From the NCBI RefSeq assembly GCF_007830315.1, contig NZ_VLKJ01000006.1, forward strand, positions 124,001 through 188,000: a stretch of DNA of 64,000 nt, read 5' to 3'. The notes beneath the pieces were generated by a model that saw only the letters and a list, made by a program, of their open reading frames with translations, was not told the origin of the DNA and ran no database searches. How positions within the stretch are numbered: the first letter of the stretch is position 1; each line of letters starts with the position of its first letter. The position numbers and the translations under genes were made by a program. Shown piece by piece: positions 10,043 through 18,202 of this stretch. The DNA is from Novosphingobium taihuense. Its GTDB lineage: Bacteria > Pseudomonadota > Alphaproteobacteria > Sphingomonadales > Sphingomonadaceae.

Positions 10043-11044
10043 TCAGCCGATCATTTCAACCACGACCTTGCCCATGGCTTGCCGGTTTTCGAGCAGGGCG
10101 ATGGCCTCACGCCCCTCATCGAGCGTGTAGCGCTGTGATACGCGGGGGTTGATCTTGCCCGCCTTGAGCAGGGCAAAAAGCTCCTCGACTTCGGCCTTGA
10201 AGGCGGCGGGTTCACGAGCGGTCCACGCGCCCCAGAAAACGCCGCAGACATCGCAGGATTTCAGGAGCGTAAGGTTGAGCGGAAGCTTTGCAATGCCGGC
10301 GGGGAAGCCGACGACAAGAAAGCGGCCTTCCCAAGCGATGGCGCGCAATGCGGGTTCGGAATAGTCGCCGCCAACGATATCGTAGACGATATTCGCGCCA
10401 TTAGGGCCGCATGCGGCCTTGAACTGGTCAGCCAGCGCCTTGGACTGGGCCTTGTCGAAGGGCGGACGGCCATAGATCACCACGTCGTCAGCACCGGCTT
10501 CGCGGGCGACTTGTGCCTTTTCCTCACTGGAGACGGCGGCGACCACGCGGGCGCCGAAAGCCTTGGCGAGTTCGACGGCGGAGAGACCAACGCCACCTGC
10601 CGCACCAAGAATGAGCACGGTATCGCCCGCCTTGATGTGGCCACGGTCCTTGAGACCGTGGATGGTGGTGCCGTAGGTCATGAGCAGTGACGCACCGGTG
10701 GCATAGTCCACGCCATCAGGCAGCGGGAACAGGCGTGCGACGGGAGCGACGACCTTCTCGGCCAAGCCGCCGTTGCCGATCATGGCGATCACACGGTCGC
10801 CCACGGCCCAGCCGGTAACGCCCTCGCCCAGAGCCTCGATCTCGCCCGCCAGCTCGCTGCCAGGCGCGTAGGGGCGCTCGGGGCGGAACTGGTAGAGATC
10901 GCGGATCATCAACGTGTCGGGGAAATTGATCGAGCAGGCGTGGACGCGAACGAGCACTTCGCCCTTGCCCGGTACGGGATCGGGCAGTTCGTCCATGACC
11001 AGCGTTTCGGGGCCTCCCGCGGCGTGGGTGCGCAGAGCCTTCAT
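10043..11044 (-). CDS. Quinone oxidoreductase-like zinc-independent medium-chain dehydrogenase
   Basis: NADPH-dependent medium-chain dehydrogenase/reductase of the quinone oxidoreductase type, 333 residues. It has the N-terminal GroES-like domain (GEVLVRVHACSINFPD) and the coenzyme Rossmann fold with GAAGGVGLSAVELAK near residue 150. No catalytic-zinc cysteines are visible, as expected of this subgroup. The start follows AGGGAGAAG. It lies downstream of leuD on the same strand across 93 bases that contain a hairpin. Acryloyl-CoA or enone reductase activity is an alternative; the substrate is not predictable. Confidence 0.85.
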   Translation of the reverse strand: MKALRTHAAGGPETLVMDELPDPVPGKGEVLVRVHACSINFPDTLMIRDLYQFRPERPYAPGSELAGEIEALGEGVTGWAVGDRVIAMIGNGGLAEKVVAPVARLFPLPDGVDYATGASLLMTYGTTIHGLKDRGHIKAGDTVLILGAAGGVGLSAVELAKAFGARVVAAVSSEEKAQVAREAGADDVVIYGRPPFDKAQSKALADQFKAACGPNGANIVYDIVGGDYSEPALRAIAWEGRFLVVGFPAGIAKLPLNLTLLKSCDVCGVFWGAWTAREPAAFKAEVEELFALLKAGKINPRVSQRYTLDEGREAIALLENRQAMGKVVVEMIG

Positions 11045-11061
11045 CGAACTTCTCCCTAATG

Positions 11062-11093
11062 CCTGTGCGGAATCAATCCGCTTGGGGCACAGG
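11062..11093 (-). repeat. Hairpin between leuD and the oxidoreductase gene
   Basis: Outer arms CCTGTG / CACAGG enclose inner arms GCGGA / TCCGC around ATCAA. On the - strand it lies between the leuD stop and the start at 11044. It could be a transcript-end structure for leuD or an operator for the oxidoreductase. Function is inferred. Confidence 0.4.
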
Positions 11094-11137
11094 GAAGCAA
11101 GTTTTGGCGGGCTTGGGAAGCCCTGTTAAACGGGCAA

Positions 11138-11746
11138 TTAAGCTGCCGCTACGGCATCCGTCCCGCGGGCGAGGAAAGGCAGGCTTTCGCGCATCTTCGC
11201 CTCGTGCGTGGCGATGGCATCGCCACGCGCCATTGTCAGGCCGACTTCGTCGAGGCCATTGAGCAGGCAGTGCTTGCGGAACGGGTCGATCTCGAAAATG
11301 AAGCGATCCTGGAACGGGGTCGTCACGGTCTGGGTTTCAAGGTCGATCGAAACGGGGTCGGTCTGCGCGACTTCCATCAGCCGGTCGATCGCTTCCTGCG
11401 GGACCACAACGGTGAGGATGCCGTTCTTGAAGGCGTTGCCAGAGAAGATGTCGGAGAACGACGGCGCGATGACAGCCTTGATGCCCATGTCGCCAAGCGC
11501 CCAGGCGGCGTGTTCGCGGCTCGAGCCGCAGCCGAAATTGTCACCAGCAATCAGGATCGGCGAGCCGGAGAATTCTTCGCTGTCGAAAATGTTGTCCGGA
11601 TCGGCGCGCAGAGCTTCAAACGCGCCACGGCCAAGGCCCTGACGGGTGATCGTCTTCAGCCACTTGGCGGGGATGATCACGTCGGTGTCGACGTTCTTGC
11701 GGCCGAACGGGATGGCCCGTCCTTCGATCTGCTTCACCGGTTCCAT
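11138..11746 (-). CDS. leuD: 3-isopropylmalate dehydratase small subunit
   Basis: Small (swivel-domain) subunit of isopropylmalate isomerase, which with LeuC converts 2-isopropylmalate to 3-isopropylmalate in leucine synthesis. It has 202 residues, the normal size. Conserved segments are [19 protein letters not shown] and the substrate-loop region [10 protein letters not shown] near residues 75-84. The partner leuC lies on the same strand but four genes upstream (start 15628), an unusual separation for this heterodimer. Confidence 0.95.
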   Translation of the reverse strand: MEPVKQIEGRAIPFGRKNVDTDVIIPAKWLKTITRQGLGRGAFEALRADPDNIFDSEEFSGSPILIAGDNFGCGSSREHAAWALGDMGIKAVIAPSFSDIFSGNAFKNGILTVVVPQEAIDRLMEVAQTDPVSIDLETQTVTTPFQDRFIFEIDPFRKHCLLNGLDEVGLTMARGDAIATHEAKMRESLPFLARGTDAVAAA

Positions 11747-11787
11747 GGGCGCACGCTATAGCTGCGCGGACGCCCGATGCAAGAACC

Positions 11788-11949
11788 TCAATCCGTCTCG
11801 GGCGTATCGACCGGCGGAGCCTTGGGTTCGGTCTTTTCGGCGCGCTCCTTGCGGCGCGAGGCGTAGAGGAGGGCCGCGGCCAGTGCTGCCGAGCCGATTG
11901 CCGCGCCCGCCATGGCTGCCTTTCCGGTCCAGTCCGTCTTCTTCGTCAC
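11788..11949 (-). CDS. Small single-pass membrane protein, unknown
   Basis: A 53-residue protein from a GTG start at 11949, supported by AAGGAG eight bases upstream. An in-frame ATG 90 bases further upstream would run into the glycosylase gene and lacks a site. It has a short polar N-terminus, one Ala/Gly-rich transmembrane helix (about residues 11-29), and a charged tail rich in Lys, Glu, Pro and Thr. It sits between the DNA glycosylase gene and leuD. No family recognised. Confidence 0.65.
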   Translation of the reverse strand: MTKKTDWTGKAAMAGAAIGSAALAAALLYASRRKERAEKTEPKAPPVDTPETD

Positions 11950-12008
11950 GCTTGAAACTCCTTGAATCCGGCACCCAAGATTGGCCGACCAGACGCCGAT
12001 TGCAAGGA

Positions 12009-12506
12009 TCAGGCGAGGAATTTCCGCAGCTTCGTCCACTCTTCGAGCTTGGCGTCGAATGCTAGTGCGGCGTGCGCGGGGCTGCTGGAGGGCAGGCGAA
12101 GGCGTTCGAACGCCCCAGCCCCGGCCAGTTGCGGCGCACCTACGCTGGCCGATTTCGCGCCGTTGAAGGCCACGCAGCGCAGGTCAGGCAGCGAGGCGGC
12201 GAGTGTGGCCAGCGGGTTGGGCGCAATCTCGCGAATGGCGGCATCAAGACTGCCGCGCCGGGTGGCCGAGCCGATCGAGTCCCACAAGCCGACGCGGTGG
12301 GCGAGCAGGGTTTCGAGGCGTTCGTCGTAGGGCTGCGCTACAAGGTCCTCTGCAATCACCGCGCCGAGCAATCGCCAGAACTGGTTGCGCGGGTTGGCGT
12401 AGTAGCGTGCGGCAACAAGGCTCGCTTCGCCCGGCAGGCTGCCCAGGATGAGGACGCGGGTGCGTTCGTCGACAACGGGGGCGAAGGAAGATTTGCGCCC
12501 TGTCAC
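12009..12506 (-). CDS. Uracil-DNA glycosylase superfamily, hypoxanthine (deoxyinosine) glycosylase type
   Basis: A 165-residue member of the UDG superfamily resembling family 6 (hypoxanthine-DNA glycosylase), which removes deaminated adenine from DNA. The active-site region reads GSLPGEASL (about residues 22-30) followed by YYANPRNQFWRLLG, the family-6 signature, and the DNA-intercalation segment near the C-terminus is LPSSSPAHA. The ATG overlaps the stop of the upstream zinc-ribbon gene by four bases (ATGA), so the two are probably translationally coupled. Specificity (hypoxanthine versus uracil) is inferred from motif resemblance only. Confidence 0.85.
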   Translation of the reverse strand: MTGRKSSFAPVVDERTRVLILGSLPGEASLVAARYYANPRNQFWRLLGAVIAEDLVAQPYDERLETLLAHRVGLWDSIGSATRRGSLDAAIREIAPNPLATLAASLPDLRCVAFNGAKSASVGAPQLAGAGAFERLRLPSSSPAHAALAFDAKLEEWTKLRKFLA

Positions 12507-13585
12507 GCCGGCGCAGGAGAGATACTGGTCTTAGCCACATCGTCATTTGAGGGCGTGCCGCAGGTCATGCAGAAGCGGAAGAAGGCCATCTTGCGGGTGT
12601 TGCAGCTGTGGCAATGGTCGAACAGGGTCATGCCGCAGTGGACGCAGAAGTTGGACTCGGCGTCTCCCGTCGTGGCGATGGGGCGATCGCAGCCCGGGCA
12701 GACCTTGGCGGCCATCTTCTTGAACGCCTCGTCATGGCTGACGCGGGCGCGGCGGTCCTGTTCGGCCTGGGCTTCGACCTCCTGCCGATGCGCGAGATAG
12801 GCGCGCATGTTCTTGATCAGGAAGTGCCCGGCAGCAAACGTCAGGACGATGCCGACGACATAGCGGATGTATCCGCCGTAGCTTGGCAGGTAGGGCACGA
12901 GTTCCACAAAGAACACGAACACGGCGGCAAGGACGAAGCCGCGCATCAGCGGCCAGTGATCGCTCTTGCGCTTCTTGACCACCATCCATGTAGCAACTGC
13001 CAGCATCGGCAGGGTGATAGCCAAGCGCAAGGCGAAGACGCGCAGTTCCTGCCAGAACATCGCGCGTTGCTGCGCGGGGATGGCGTCGGTGATCAGGCGG
13101 TTTTCTTCACTGCGCAGCGCGTTCTCGCGCTGGTCGAGCGGGGCGCGCTGGTTTTCGAGTTCCGCGATAGCCTGCTGGATCGTGCGCTCGTTGGCCTTGA
13201 GCTGTTCAAGTTCGCGCGTGCGGGCGAGGACTTCGGGGTCCTGCTGCGGGTTGGTGGTGGCCGTGCGCGCGGCGATCCAGGCCTTGAATGTCTCGTTGGC
13301 AGTGTTTGACTGGCGCTGGGCCTGATCGAGCTGCAGGCGCTGGATTTCGAGCTTGTCGTCGATAGCGGTCCTGCCGTCAGCTATCTTGCGGATCTCGTCA
13401 CGGACTGCGCGGATCGCGGGGGTGTCGTCGGCAGGGGCGGTATAGACCTGTTCCTCGACCATCGGCAGATCACCGATGACGAGATTGCCGAGGCCGATAA
13501 TGAAGCCGGCAAAGACGATCGAGACCAGCCAGAGCACGCCGCGATAGACGCGTTCGGGCACGCGTACGCCCTTGATCATGTCCAT
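12503..13585 (-). CDS. Membrane protein with coiled coil and C-terminal double zinc ribbon
   Basis: A 360-residue protein I cannot assign to a named family. The order is: a transmembrane helix at about 16-38, a Gln/Glu-rich coiled coil at about 60-170, a cluster of three hydrophobic segments at about 180-265, then a cytoplasmic tail with four CxxC pairs (CPGC, CVHC, CHSC, CMTC), enough for two zinc ribbons. The ATG follows AAGGAGG by eight bases. It overlaps the glycosylase gene by four bases. The coiled coil would lie in the periplasm if the first helix is an anchor. A role in envelope sensing or protein assembly would be speculation. Confidence 0.8.
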   Translation of the reverse strand: MDMIKGVRVPERVYRGVLWLVSIVFAGFIIGLGNLVIGDLPMVEEQVYTAPADDTPAIRAVRDEIRKIADGRTAIDDKLEIQRLQLDQAQRQSNTANETFKAWIAARTATTNPQQDPEVLARTRELEQLKANERTIQQAIAELENQRAPLDQRENALRSEENRLITDAIPAQQRAMFWQELRVFALRLAITLPMLAVATWMVVKKRKSDHWPLMRGFVLAAVFVFFVELVPYLPSYGGYIRYVVGIVLTFAAGHFLIKNMRAYLAHRQEVEAQAEQDRRARVSHDEAFKKMAAKVCPGCDRPIATTGDAESNFCVHCGMTLFDHCHSCNTRKMAFFRFCMTCGTPSNDDVAKTSISPAPA

Positions 13586-13591
13586 GGATCA

Positions 13592-13611
13592 CCCCTCCTT
13601 GGTTTGAGGGG
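13592..13611 (-). promoter_or_regulatory. Hairpin covering the ribosome binding site of the zinc-ribbon gene
   Basis: Arms CCCCTC (13592-13597) and GAGGGG (13606-13611) with an 8-base loop. On the - strand the AAGGAGG ribosome binding site (13594-13600) is largely inside this stem and loop, so folding could limit translation of the gene starting at 13585. The structure is seen; the regulatory effect is inferred. Confidence 0.35.
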
Positions 13612-13650
13612 AGGCTAAGCTTCGGACGGGACGTTGTAAATCGGCTGAGC

Positions 13651-14181
13651 CTACTTCTGGACCAGTGGGCTGACCGGGTCGCGTCCTGTTTCCCATTGCT
13701 CCCACTTGTCGCCGAGGCCGGGGTGGTCGAGCGCGCCTTCGCGCATGGCGGCGGCGGCCTGAGCGGCGGGAAGCGGGGCGAGCGGGCCATTGTCGCCCAG
13801 CATGAGTTCGTCACCCAATAGGCGGAAGTCCTGCTGGCCGGGCCGGAAAGCCTGCACCACGGTCATCACGCTGCCGCCGTACTGAACGACGTCGATCACC
13901 AAAGCATCAACCTCGCCGGTGGGCGTGCCGACCTTTACCTGGCGGGCGATGGCACAATCGGGCCACTGCGCCGCGCCTCCGGTGATGAAGGCACGGGCGG
14001 CTTCGTCCTGCTCCTTGGCGCTCGCCCCCTCGAAGGTCTGGAGCTGGCGATTGCCGTCAGCTCGCATGCACAGCGATTGCGGCTGGTAGTGGCCGCCGGG
14101 CGGCAGGTCCGACGCGGTCCAGAACGCATGGGCCATGAGAAACCCGGCGAGTTGGAGCGCGGCTGTCGGAAGGCCTGCCAC
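13651..14181 (-). CDS. Hypothetical protein downstream of leuC
   Basis: A 176-residue protein of unknown function beginning with GTG at 14181, seven bases after the leuC stop. The N-terminus (about residues 3-20) is hydrophobic and could be a signal peptide or anchor; an ATG at residue 16 is an alternative start. Two cysteines (in SLCMRADG and WPDCAIAR) could form a periplasmic disulfide. The rest is mixed alpha/beta with a Pro/Ala-rich stretch near residue 135. It sits between leuC and the zinc-ribbon membrane gene on the same strand. I recognise no family. Confidence 0.65.
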   Translation of the reverse strand: MAGLPTAALQLAGFLMAHAFWTASDLPPGGHYQPQSLCMRADGNRQLQTFEGASAKEQDEAARAFITGGAAQWPDCAIARQVKVGTPTGEVDALVIDVVQYGGSVMTVVQAFRPGQQDFRLLGDELMLGDNGPLAPLPAAQAAAAMREGALDHPGLGDKWEQWETGRDPVSPLVQK

Positions 14182-14188
14182 GACTGCG

Positions 14189-15628
14189 TCAGCCGATCAG
14201 CTTGCGCACGTCGGTCAACCGGCCGGTGACGGCGGCGGCGGCGGCCATTGCCGGGCTGACGAGGTGGGTGCGGGCACCGGGGCCCTGGCGGCCGACGAAG
14301 TTGCGGTTCGAAGTGGAAGCGCAGCGTTCACCGGCGGGGACCTTATCCGGGTTCATGCCGAGGCAGGCAGAGCAGCCGGGTTCGCGCCATTCGAAGCCGG
14401 CTTCGGTAAAGATGCGGTCGAGCCCTTCATCCTCGGCCTGCTTCTTGACGAGGCCGGAACCGGGGACGACGATCGCCCACTTGACGTTATCGGCCTTCTT
14501 GCGGCCCTTCAGCACGGCGGCGGCGGCGCGCATGTCTTCAATGCGGCTGTTGGTGCACGAGCCGATGAAGATGTTCTGCACTTCGACGTCTTCCATGCGC
14601 TGACCCGGCGTCAGGCCCATGTAGGCAAGGCTCGCCCTGGCGGCTTCCTGCTTGGATGGATCGGCGAAGCTTTCCGGCGCGGGGACGAGGCCGCTGATCG
14701 GCAGGACGTCCTCGGGGCTGGTGCCCCACGTGACCGAGGGGGCAATGTCCTTGGCATCGATCACCACGACCTTGTCGTAGGTCGCGCCCGGATCGGTGGC
14801 GAGGCTGGTCCACCATGCCACGGCCTTGTCCCAATCGGCACCCTTGGGCGCATAGGGGCGGCCCTTGAGGTAGGCGAAGGTCTTTTCATCGGGCGCGCAG
14901 AGGCCTGCGCGGGCGCCGTGTTCGATGGCCATGTTGGAGATGGTCAGGCGGCCTTCGATGGACAGATCGCGGATGACCTGCCCGGTATATTCGATGACCG
15001 AGCCAGTGCCGCCCGCTGCGCCCAGTACGCCGGTGATGTGCAGGACGACGTCCTTGGCGGTGACGCCGGGCATCAGGGTGCCTTCAACGCGCACTTCCAT
15101 CGACTTCGACTGCTTGAGCAGCAGGGTCTGCGTGGCCAGCACATGCTCGACCTCGCTGGTGCCGATGCCGAAGGCCAGCGCGCCGAGGCCGCCGTGGCAG
15201 GCGGTGTGGCTGTCACCACAGACAATCGTCGCGCCCGGCAGCGAGAAGCCCTGCTCCGGCCCAACGACGTGAACGATGCCCTGCTCGGCATCGGCATCGC
15301 CGATATAGCGGATGCCGAAAGCAGGGGCGTTACGCTCCAGCGCTTCAAGCTGCTGCGCCGATTCCGGATCGGCGATGGGCACGCGCTGGCCATCGGCGGT
15401 GCGCCGTGCGGTGGTGGGCAGGTTGTGGTCCGGCACCGCGAGCGTGAGATCGGGGCGGCGCACCTTGCGACCGGCTACGCGCAGAGCCTCGAACGCCTGC
15501 GGGCTGGTCACTTCATGGACGAGGTGACGGTCAATGTAGATGAGCGCAGTGCCATCGTCGCGCTGTTCGACGACGTGGGCGTCCCAGATTTTCTGGTAGA
15601 GCGTGCGGGGTGTTGCGGTGTTCGACAT
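14189..15628 (-). CDS. leuC: 3-isopropylmalate dehydratase large subunit
   Basis: Aconitase-family large subunit of isopropylmalate isomerase, 479 residues, the usual length. The 4Fe-4S cluster cysteines are visible as Cys358 in GSCTNSR, and Cys419 and Cys422 in GCSACLG. The N-terminal segment [15 protein letters not shown] and the substrate segment [19 protein letters not shown] are typical. It pairs with LeuD, whose gene is four genes downstream. No strong ribosome binding site is visible before the ATG at 15628; a long hairpin lies 15-54 bases upstream. Confidence 0.96.
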   Translation of the reverse strand: MSNTATPRTLYQKIWDAHVVEQRDDGTALIYIDRHLVHEVTSPQAFEALRVAGRKVRRPDLTLAVPDHNLPTTARRTADGQRVPIADPESAQQLEALERNAPAFGIRYIGDADAEQGIVHVVGPEQGFSLPGATIVCGDSHTACHGGLGALAFGIGTSEVEHVLATQTLLLKQSKSMEVRVEGTLMPGVTAKDVVLHITGVLGAAGGTGSVIEYTGQVIRDLSIEGRLTISNMAIEHGARAGLCAPDEKTFAYLKGRPYAPKGADWDKAVAWWTSLATDPGATYDKVVVIDAKDIAPSVTWGTSPEDVLPISGLVPAPESFADPSKQEAARASLAYMGLTPGQRMEDVEVQNIFIGSCTNSRIEDMRAAAAVLKGRKKADNVKWAIVVPGSGLVKKQAEDEGLDRIFTEAGFEWREPGCSACLGMNPDKVPAGERCASTSNRNFVGRQGPGARTHLVSPAMAAAAAVTGRLTDVRKLIG

Positions 15629-15642
15629 GGCCCACGCGGTTA

Positions 15643-15682
15643 GGCCCGCCCTTCCCGCAATTCAAGCAGGAAAGGGCGGGCC
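15643..15682 (-). terminator. Strong hairpin between the DUF-like periplasmic gene and leuC
   Basis: Arms GGCCCGCCC (15643-15651) and GGGCGGGCC (15674-15682) are perfect, and the inner TTCC / GGAA pairs extend the stem. It lies after the stop of the gene at 15726-16112 and just before the leuC start, both on the - strand. No long T-run follows, so it may be a weak terminator or a leuC leader structure. The type assigned is a best guess. Confidence 0.5.
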
Positions 15683-15725
15683 AGTCGCTGTTCGGGCGCA
15701 ATTATGTTACGCCAACACGTCATTT

Positions 15726-16112
15726 TCAGCCACGGCGACCATCGCGGTCGCGACGATCGACCTGCAGGCGGTACTGGATCTGCGAAACCTTGCGTTCGAG
15801 GTGGCGATATTCTCCGGCGGAAAGACCACGGTTTGCCGAGCGGTTGTAGGCGAACTTCAGGTTCTGCACGTCGCGGCGCAGGCCCTGTGCCTCACGTGGC
15901 GAGATTGCACGATTGCGCTGGGCGCGGGCGATACGATTGTCGAGCTGCCAGATGTCGCGGCGAATCTCGGCGTTGCGTGCCGGTGTAAGGTAGGCAGCTT
16001 CTGCGCGATTGTTGCCGGGGTAGCGATCGTTGTCGTGCGCCATGGCCGGAGCAGCAGCAAAGCCTGTGGCGAGCATGGCTGAAAGGGCAGTGGCGATAAT
16101 GGTCTTTCGCAT
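15726..16112 (-). CDS. Periplasmic basic helical protein, unknown
   Basis: A 128-residue protein with a clear Sec signal peptide (MRKTIIATALSAMLATGF..., cleavage likely after APAMA near residue 25). The mature part is Arg/Asn-rich and predicted all-helical, with repeated charged stretches such as RRDIWQLDNRIARAQRNR. The ATG is preceded by GAGGAG at a suitable distance. It resembles the short exported proteins of unknown function common in sphingomonads, but I cannot name a family. It is divergent from crtZ across 136 bases. Confidence 0.78.
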   Translation of the reverse strand: MRKTIIATALSAMLATGFAAAPAMAHDNDRYPGNNRAEAAYLTPARNAEIRRDIWQLDNRIARAQRNRAISPREAQGLRRDVQNLKFAYNRSANRGLSAGEYRHLERKVSQIQYRLQVDRRDRDGRRG

Positions 16113-16248
16113 GGGATAAGCTCCTCATTGGTCAGTGAGGGCAAAGTGCCGTCTGGCGGCTGAACGCCAGAAAAACGAGGCGTCGCGGCTTTCAGGCAAA
16201 GTGTAAGAATGTGTCGCGAGCCGCGATAGGTCGGTGTAAGGGAGCGCC

Positions 16249-16764
16249 ATGCAGACGCTTGTTGCCATACTGATCGTCATCACCACGGTGCTGGTGATGG
16301 AATTCGTGGCCTGGTCCAGCCACAAGTACGTGATGCACGGGTTCGGCTGGGGCTGGCACCGCGATCATCACGAGCCGCACGACGGGTTCTTCGAGAAGAA
16401 CGACCTTTACGCGGTGGTGGGGGCCGCCATCTCGATCAGCTTCTTCATGCTGGGCAGCCCGCTGGTGCTGGGCGCGGACGCGTGGTGGCCGGCGACGTTC
16501 ATCGGCCTTGGCGTCATGGCCTATGGCGCTATCTATACGCTGGTGCACGACGGGCTGGTCCACCAGCGCTGGTTCCGCTGGGTGCCGAAGAAGGGCTATG
16601 CCAAGCGGCTGGTCCAGGCGCACAAGCTGCACCACGCGACGATCGGCAAGGAAGGCGGGGTGAGCTTCGGCTTCATCATCGCCCGCGATCCGCAAGTGCT
16701 GAAGAGGGAACTGCGGGCGCAGCGCGAGCGGGGGATTGCGGTGCTGCGAGAAGCGGTCGATTGA
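16249..16764 (+). CDS. crtZ: Beta-carotene hydroxylase
   Basis: Membrane di-iron hydroxylase that adds the 3 and 3' hydroxyls to beta-ionone rings, giving zeaxanthin in the carotenoid pathway. It has 171 residues, the CrtZ size. The histidine boxes are all present: HKYVMH at residues 25-30, HRDHH at 37-41, HDGLVHQRW near 103 and HKLHH near 126. Two to four hydrophobic segments surround them. AAGGGAG precedes the ATG. No other carotenoid gene is in the window, so crtZ is separated from a crtEBIY cluster here. Its stop overlaps the next gene's TTG. Confidence 0.95.
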   Translation: MQTLVAILIVITTVLVMEFVAWSSHKYVMHGFGWGWHRDHHEPHDGFFEKNDLYAVVGAAISISFFMLGSPLVLGADAWWPATFIGLGVMAYGAIYTLVHDGLVHQRWFRWVPKKGYAKRLVQAHKLHHATIGKEGGVSFGFIIARDPQVLKRELRAQRERGIAVLREAVD

Positions 16765-17207
16765 GGCGGTACGTCGTCCCGTTCCTGCGCTCCACACTGG
16801 CGGGCGTGCTGACGGCAAGCTTCCTGCCTTTTCTTTTTGCGGTCGTGATCCTGATAGCCAGCATCGTCACAGGTGAACCAACCCAAGCCTTGGTAACATT
16901 GTACGTCTTCGTAATCGCGCTTGCCTGTATCACCGCAGTGATAACGAGCGTCAGCCTCATGATCGGTTTGCCAACAAGCATCCTCCTGAGACGACTGGGG
17001 CAGTACACGAAGCGCGCCCACGTCGTTGCCGGCGTAATTCTTGGGTTTCTGGCATTCCCGGTGCTTTTTGCGACGACGGGCGACCAGGAAGGCGATGCAA
17101 GTTTCTTGTTGCTGTACGTCTACTCAGCTCTCGCCGGAGGTGTGACTGCCGATAGCTGGTGGCGCAATACATCGGCTCTGGTGGGACGAAGCCTCAAGCC
17201 AGCCTGA
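16761..17207 (+). CDS. Four-helix membrane protein coupled to crtZ
   Basis: A 148-residue integral membrane protein with four hydrophobic helices and a short polar tail. The frame begins effectively at a TTG (16761) that overlaps the crtZ stop as TTGA; no in-frame ATG exists before the first helix, so the TTG is the likely start. I recognise no family. Position and coupling suggest co-expression with crtZ, but the protein shows no histidine boxes. It converges with the next gene, whose 3' end overlaps by 14 bases on the opposite strand. Confidence 0.65.
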   Translation: MRRYVVPFLRSTLAGVLTASFLPFLFAVVILIASIVTGEPTQALVTLYVFVIALACITAVITSVSLMIGLPTSILLRRLGQYTKRAHVVAGVILGFLAFPVLFATTGDQEGDASFLLLYVYSALAGGVTADSWWRNTSALVGRSLKPA

Positions 17208-17769
17208 TCTCGTTAAGCACGCCCTTGGCCAGATTGCGGAAGCGCAGGGCGTCGGAGACGGAGATGGGTTGGTTGTGCGCGGCAGCGTTGCGCAGGGCGC
17301 GCATCTCGCCGATCATGCCGAGGGTGCGGGTGGGCAGGATGCCGCGCTTGCCCAGCGCACGGCTGGCTTCGGCTGCATCCGGGCTGGCGATGAGGTGATC
17401 GTGCGCGAGCGCGGTGAGCGCCTCTTCCACCCCCGACCACGCATCGAGCACGGCGGCGTTGGGCGACAGATCGAGCAGTTGCAGAAACCGCCCGTGATCG
17501 CCTGACAGAGCGAGGTCCGGCACTGCTTCCGGCTCCGGTCGCAGCGCTGGCGCTTCGGATTCGAGCCGGTCCAATCGTTGCGCGAAACGGGCGGACTTGT
17601 CGCCCCAGCTCAGTTCATCGAGCCGGGAGAGAAGCGCAAGCAGCGGCCGCCGGAAGATCAGGGCGATGACCAGCGCGGAGAGTGGCCAGGCGAGCGAGCC
17701 GAGAACCGAAGCTGTCCAAGTCAGCCAGTCGGTCGAGCCTTCGGCGGGACCGATAGTGAGCGAGAGCAT
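17194..17769 (-). CDS. Membrane-anchored protein behind a LexA box
   Basis: A 191-residue protein with one N-terminal transmembrane helix (about residues 23-42) and a soluble remainder containing a linker, then a helical domain with the segment EEALTALAHDHLIAS and an RNAAAHN motif. That motif resembles the R-x4-6-H signature seen in HEPN-like and DUF4145-like domains, where it can be a ribonuclease site; here it is only a resemblance. A perfect alphaproteobacterial LexA box lies 48-62 bases before the ATG, suggesting SOS induction. No family assigned with certainty. Confidence 0.72.
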   Translation of the reverse strand: MLSLTIGPAEGSTDWLTWTASVLGSLAWPLSALVIALIFRRPLLALLSRLDELSWGDKSARFAQRLDRLESEAPALRPEPEAVPDLALSGDHGRFLQLLDLSPNAAVLDAWSGVEEALTALAHDHLIASPDAAEASRALGKRGILPTRTLGMIGEMRALRNAAAHNQPISVSDALRFRNLAKGVLNEIRLA

Positions 17770-17816
17770 CCAGCGAATCCAATCCTTTCAAGTGCATTGT
17801 CACCCTATCAGAATTG

Positions 17817-17831
17817 GAACAAATATAGAAC
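17817..17831 (-). promoter_or_regulatory. LexA (SOS) operator
   Basis: On the - strand the sequence reads GTTC-TATATTT-GTTC, an exact match to the GTTC-N7-GTTC operator recognised by LexA in alphaproteobacteria. It lies between the 3' end of the DUF454 gene and the start of the membrane gene at 17769, on whose strand it is oriented; a -35-like TTGTTC overlaps it. Confidence 0.75.
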
Positions 17832-17835
17832 AAGG

Positions 17836-18186
17836 CTATTCGGCCCGCGTCCAGATCCAGGTGCCGGTCACGCCCATGACCAGCGCAGGAATCAGCACCC
17901 AGGGCCAGCCTGCGGTGACGCCTGTCAACACAACGCCCGCGCCCATCGCGATGAGCGCGCCCTGCTTGGCCTTGCGCGAGATGGCGCGGCGCTCACGCCA
18001 TTGGCGCAAGGGCGGGCCGTAGCGCGGGTGATCGAGCAGGCGCTGTTCCCACGCCGGGTTGGAGCGGGCGAAGCAGAAGGTGGCAAGGAGCAGGAAAGGT
18101 ACAGTGGGCAGGATCGGCAGAAATGCACCGATGGCCCCAAGCGCCACGCTGATCACGCCGCCCGCGAGGTAGAGGTGGCGGCGCAA
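17836..18186 (-). CDS. DUF454 / YbaN family inner membrane protein
   Basis: A 116-residue protein of the YbaN (DUF454) family. The signature region GAIGAFLPILPTVPFLLLATFCFARSNP is complete, with the conserved PxLPTxPFLLLA core, and two hydrophobic segments near the C-terminus complete the fold. Function of the family is unknown. The gene lies 16 bases downstream of sufE on the same strand and its 3' end is next to a LexA box belonging to the following gene. Confidence 0.85.
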   Translation of the reverse strand: MRRHLYLAGGVISVALGAIGAFLPILPTVPFLLLATFCFARSNPAWEQRLLDHPRYGPPLRQWRERRAISRKAKQGALIAMGAGVVLTGVTAGWPWVLIPALVMGVTGTWIWTRAE

Positions 18187-18202
18187 GTCCCCTGCCCTGC
18201 CG

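Noticed and set aside
14135..15643. A 502-codon frame on the + strand opposite leuC
   Set aside because: Antisense to intact leuC, which has all cluster cysteines.
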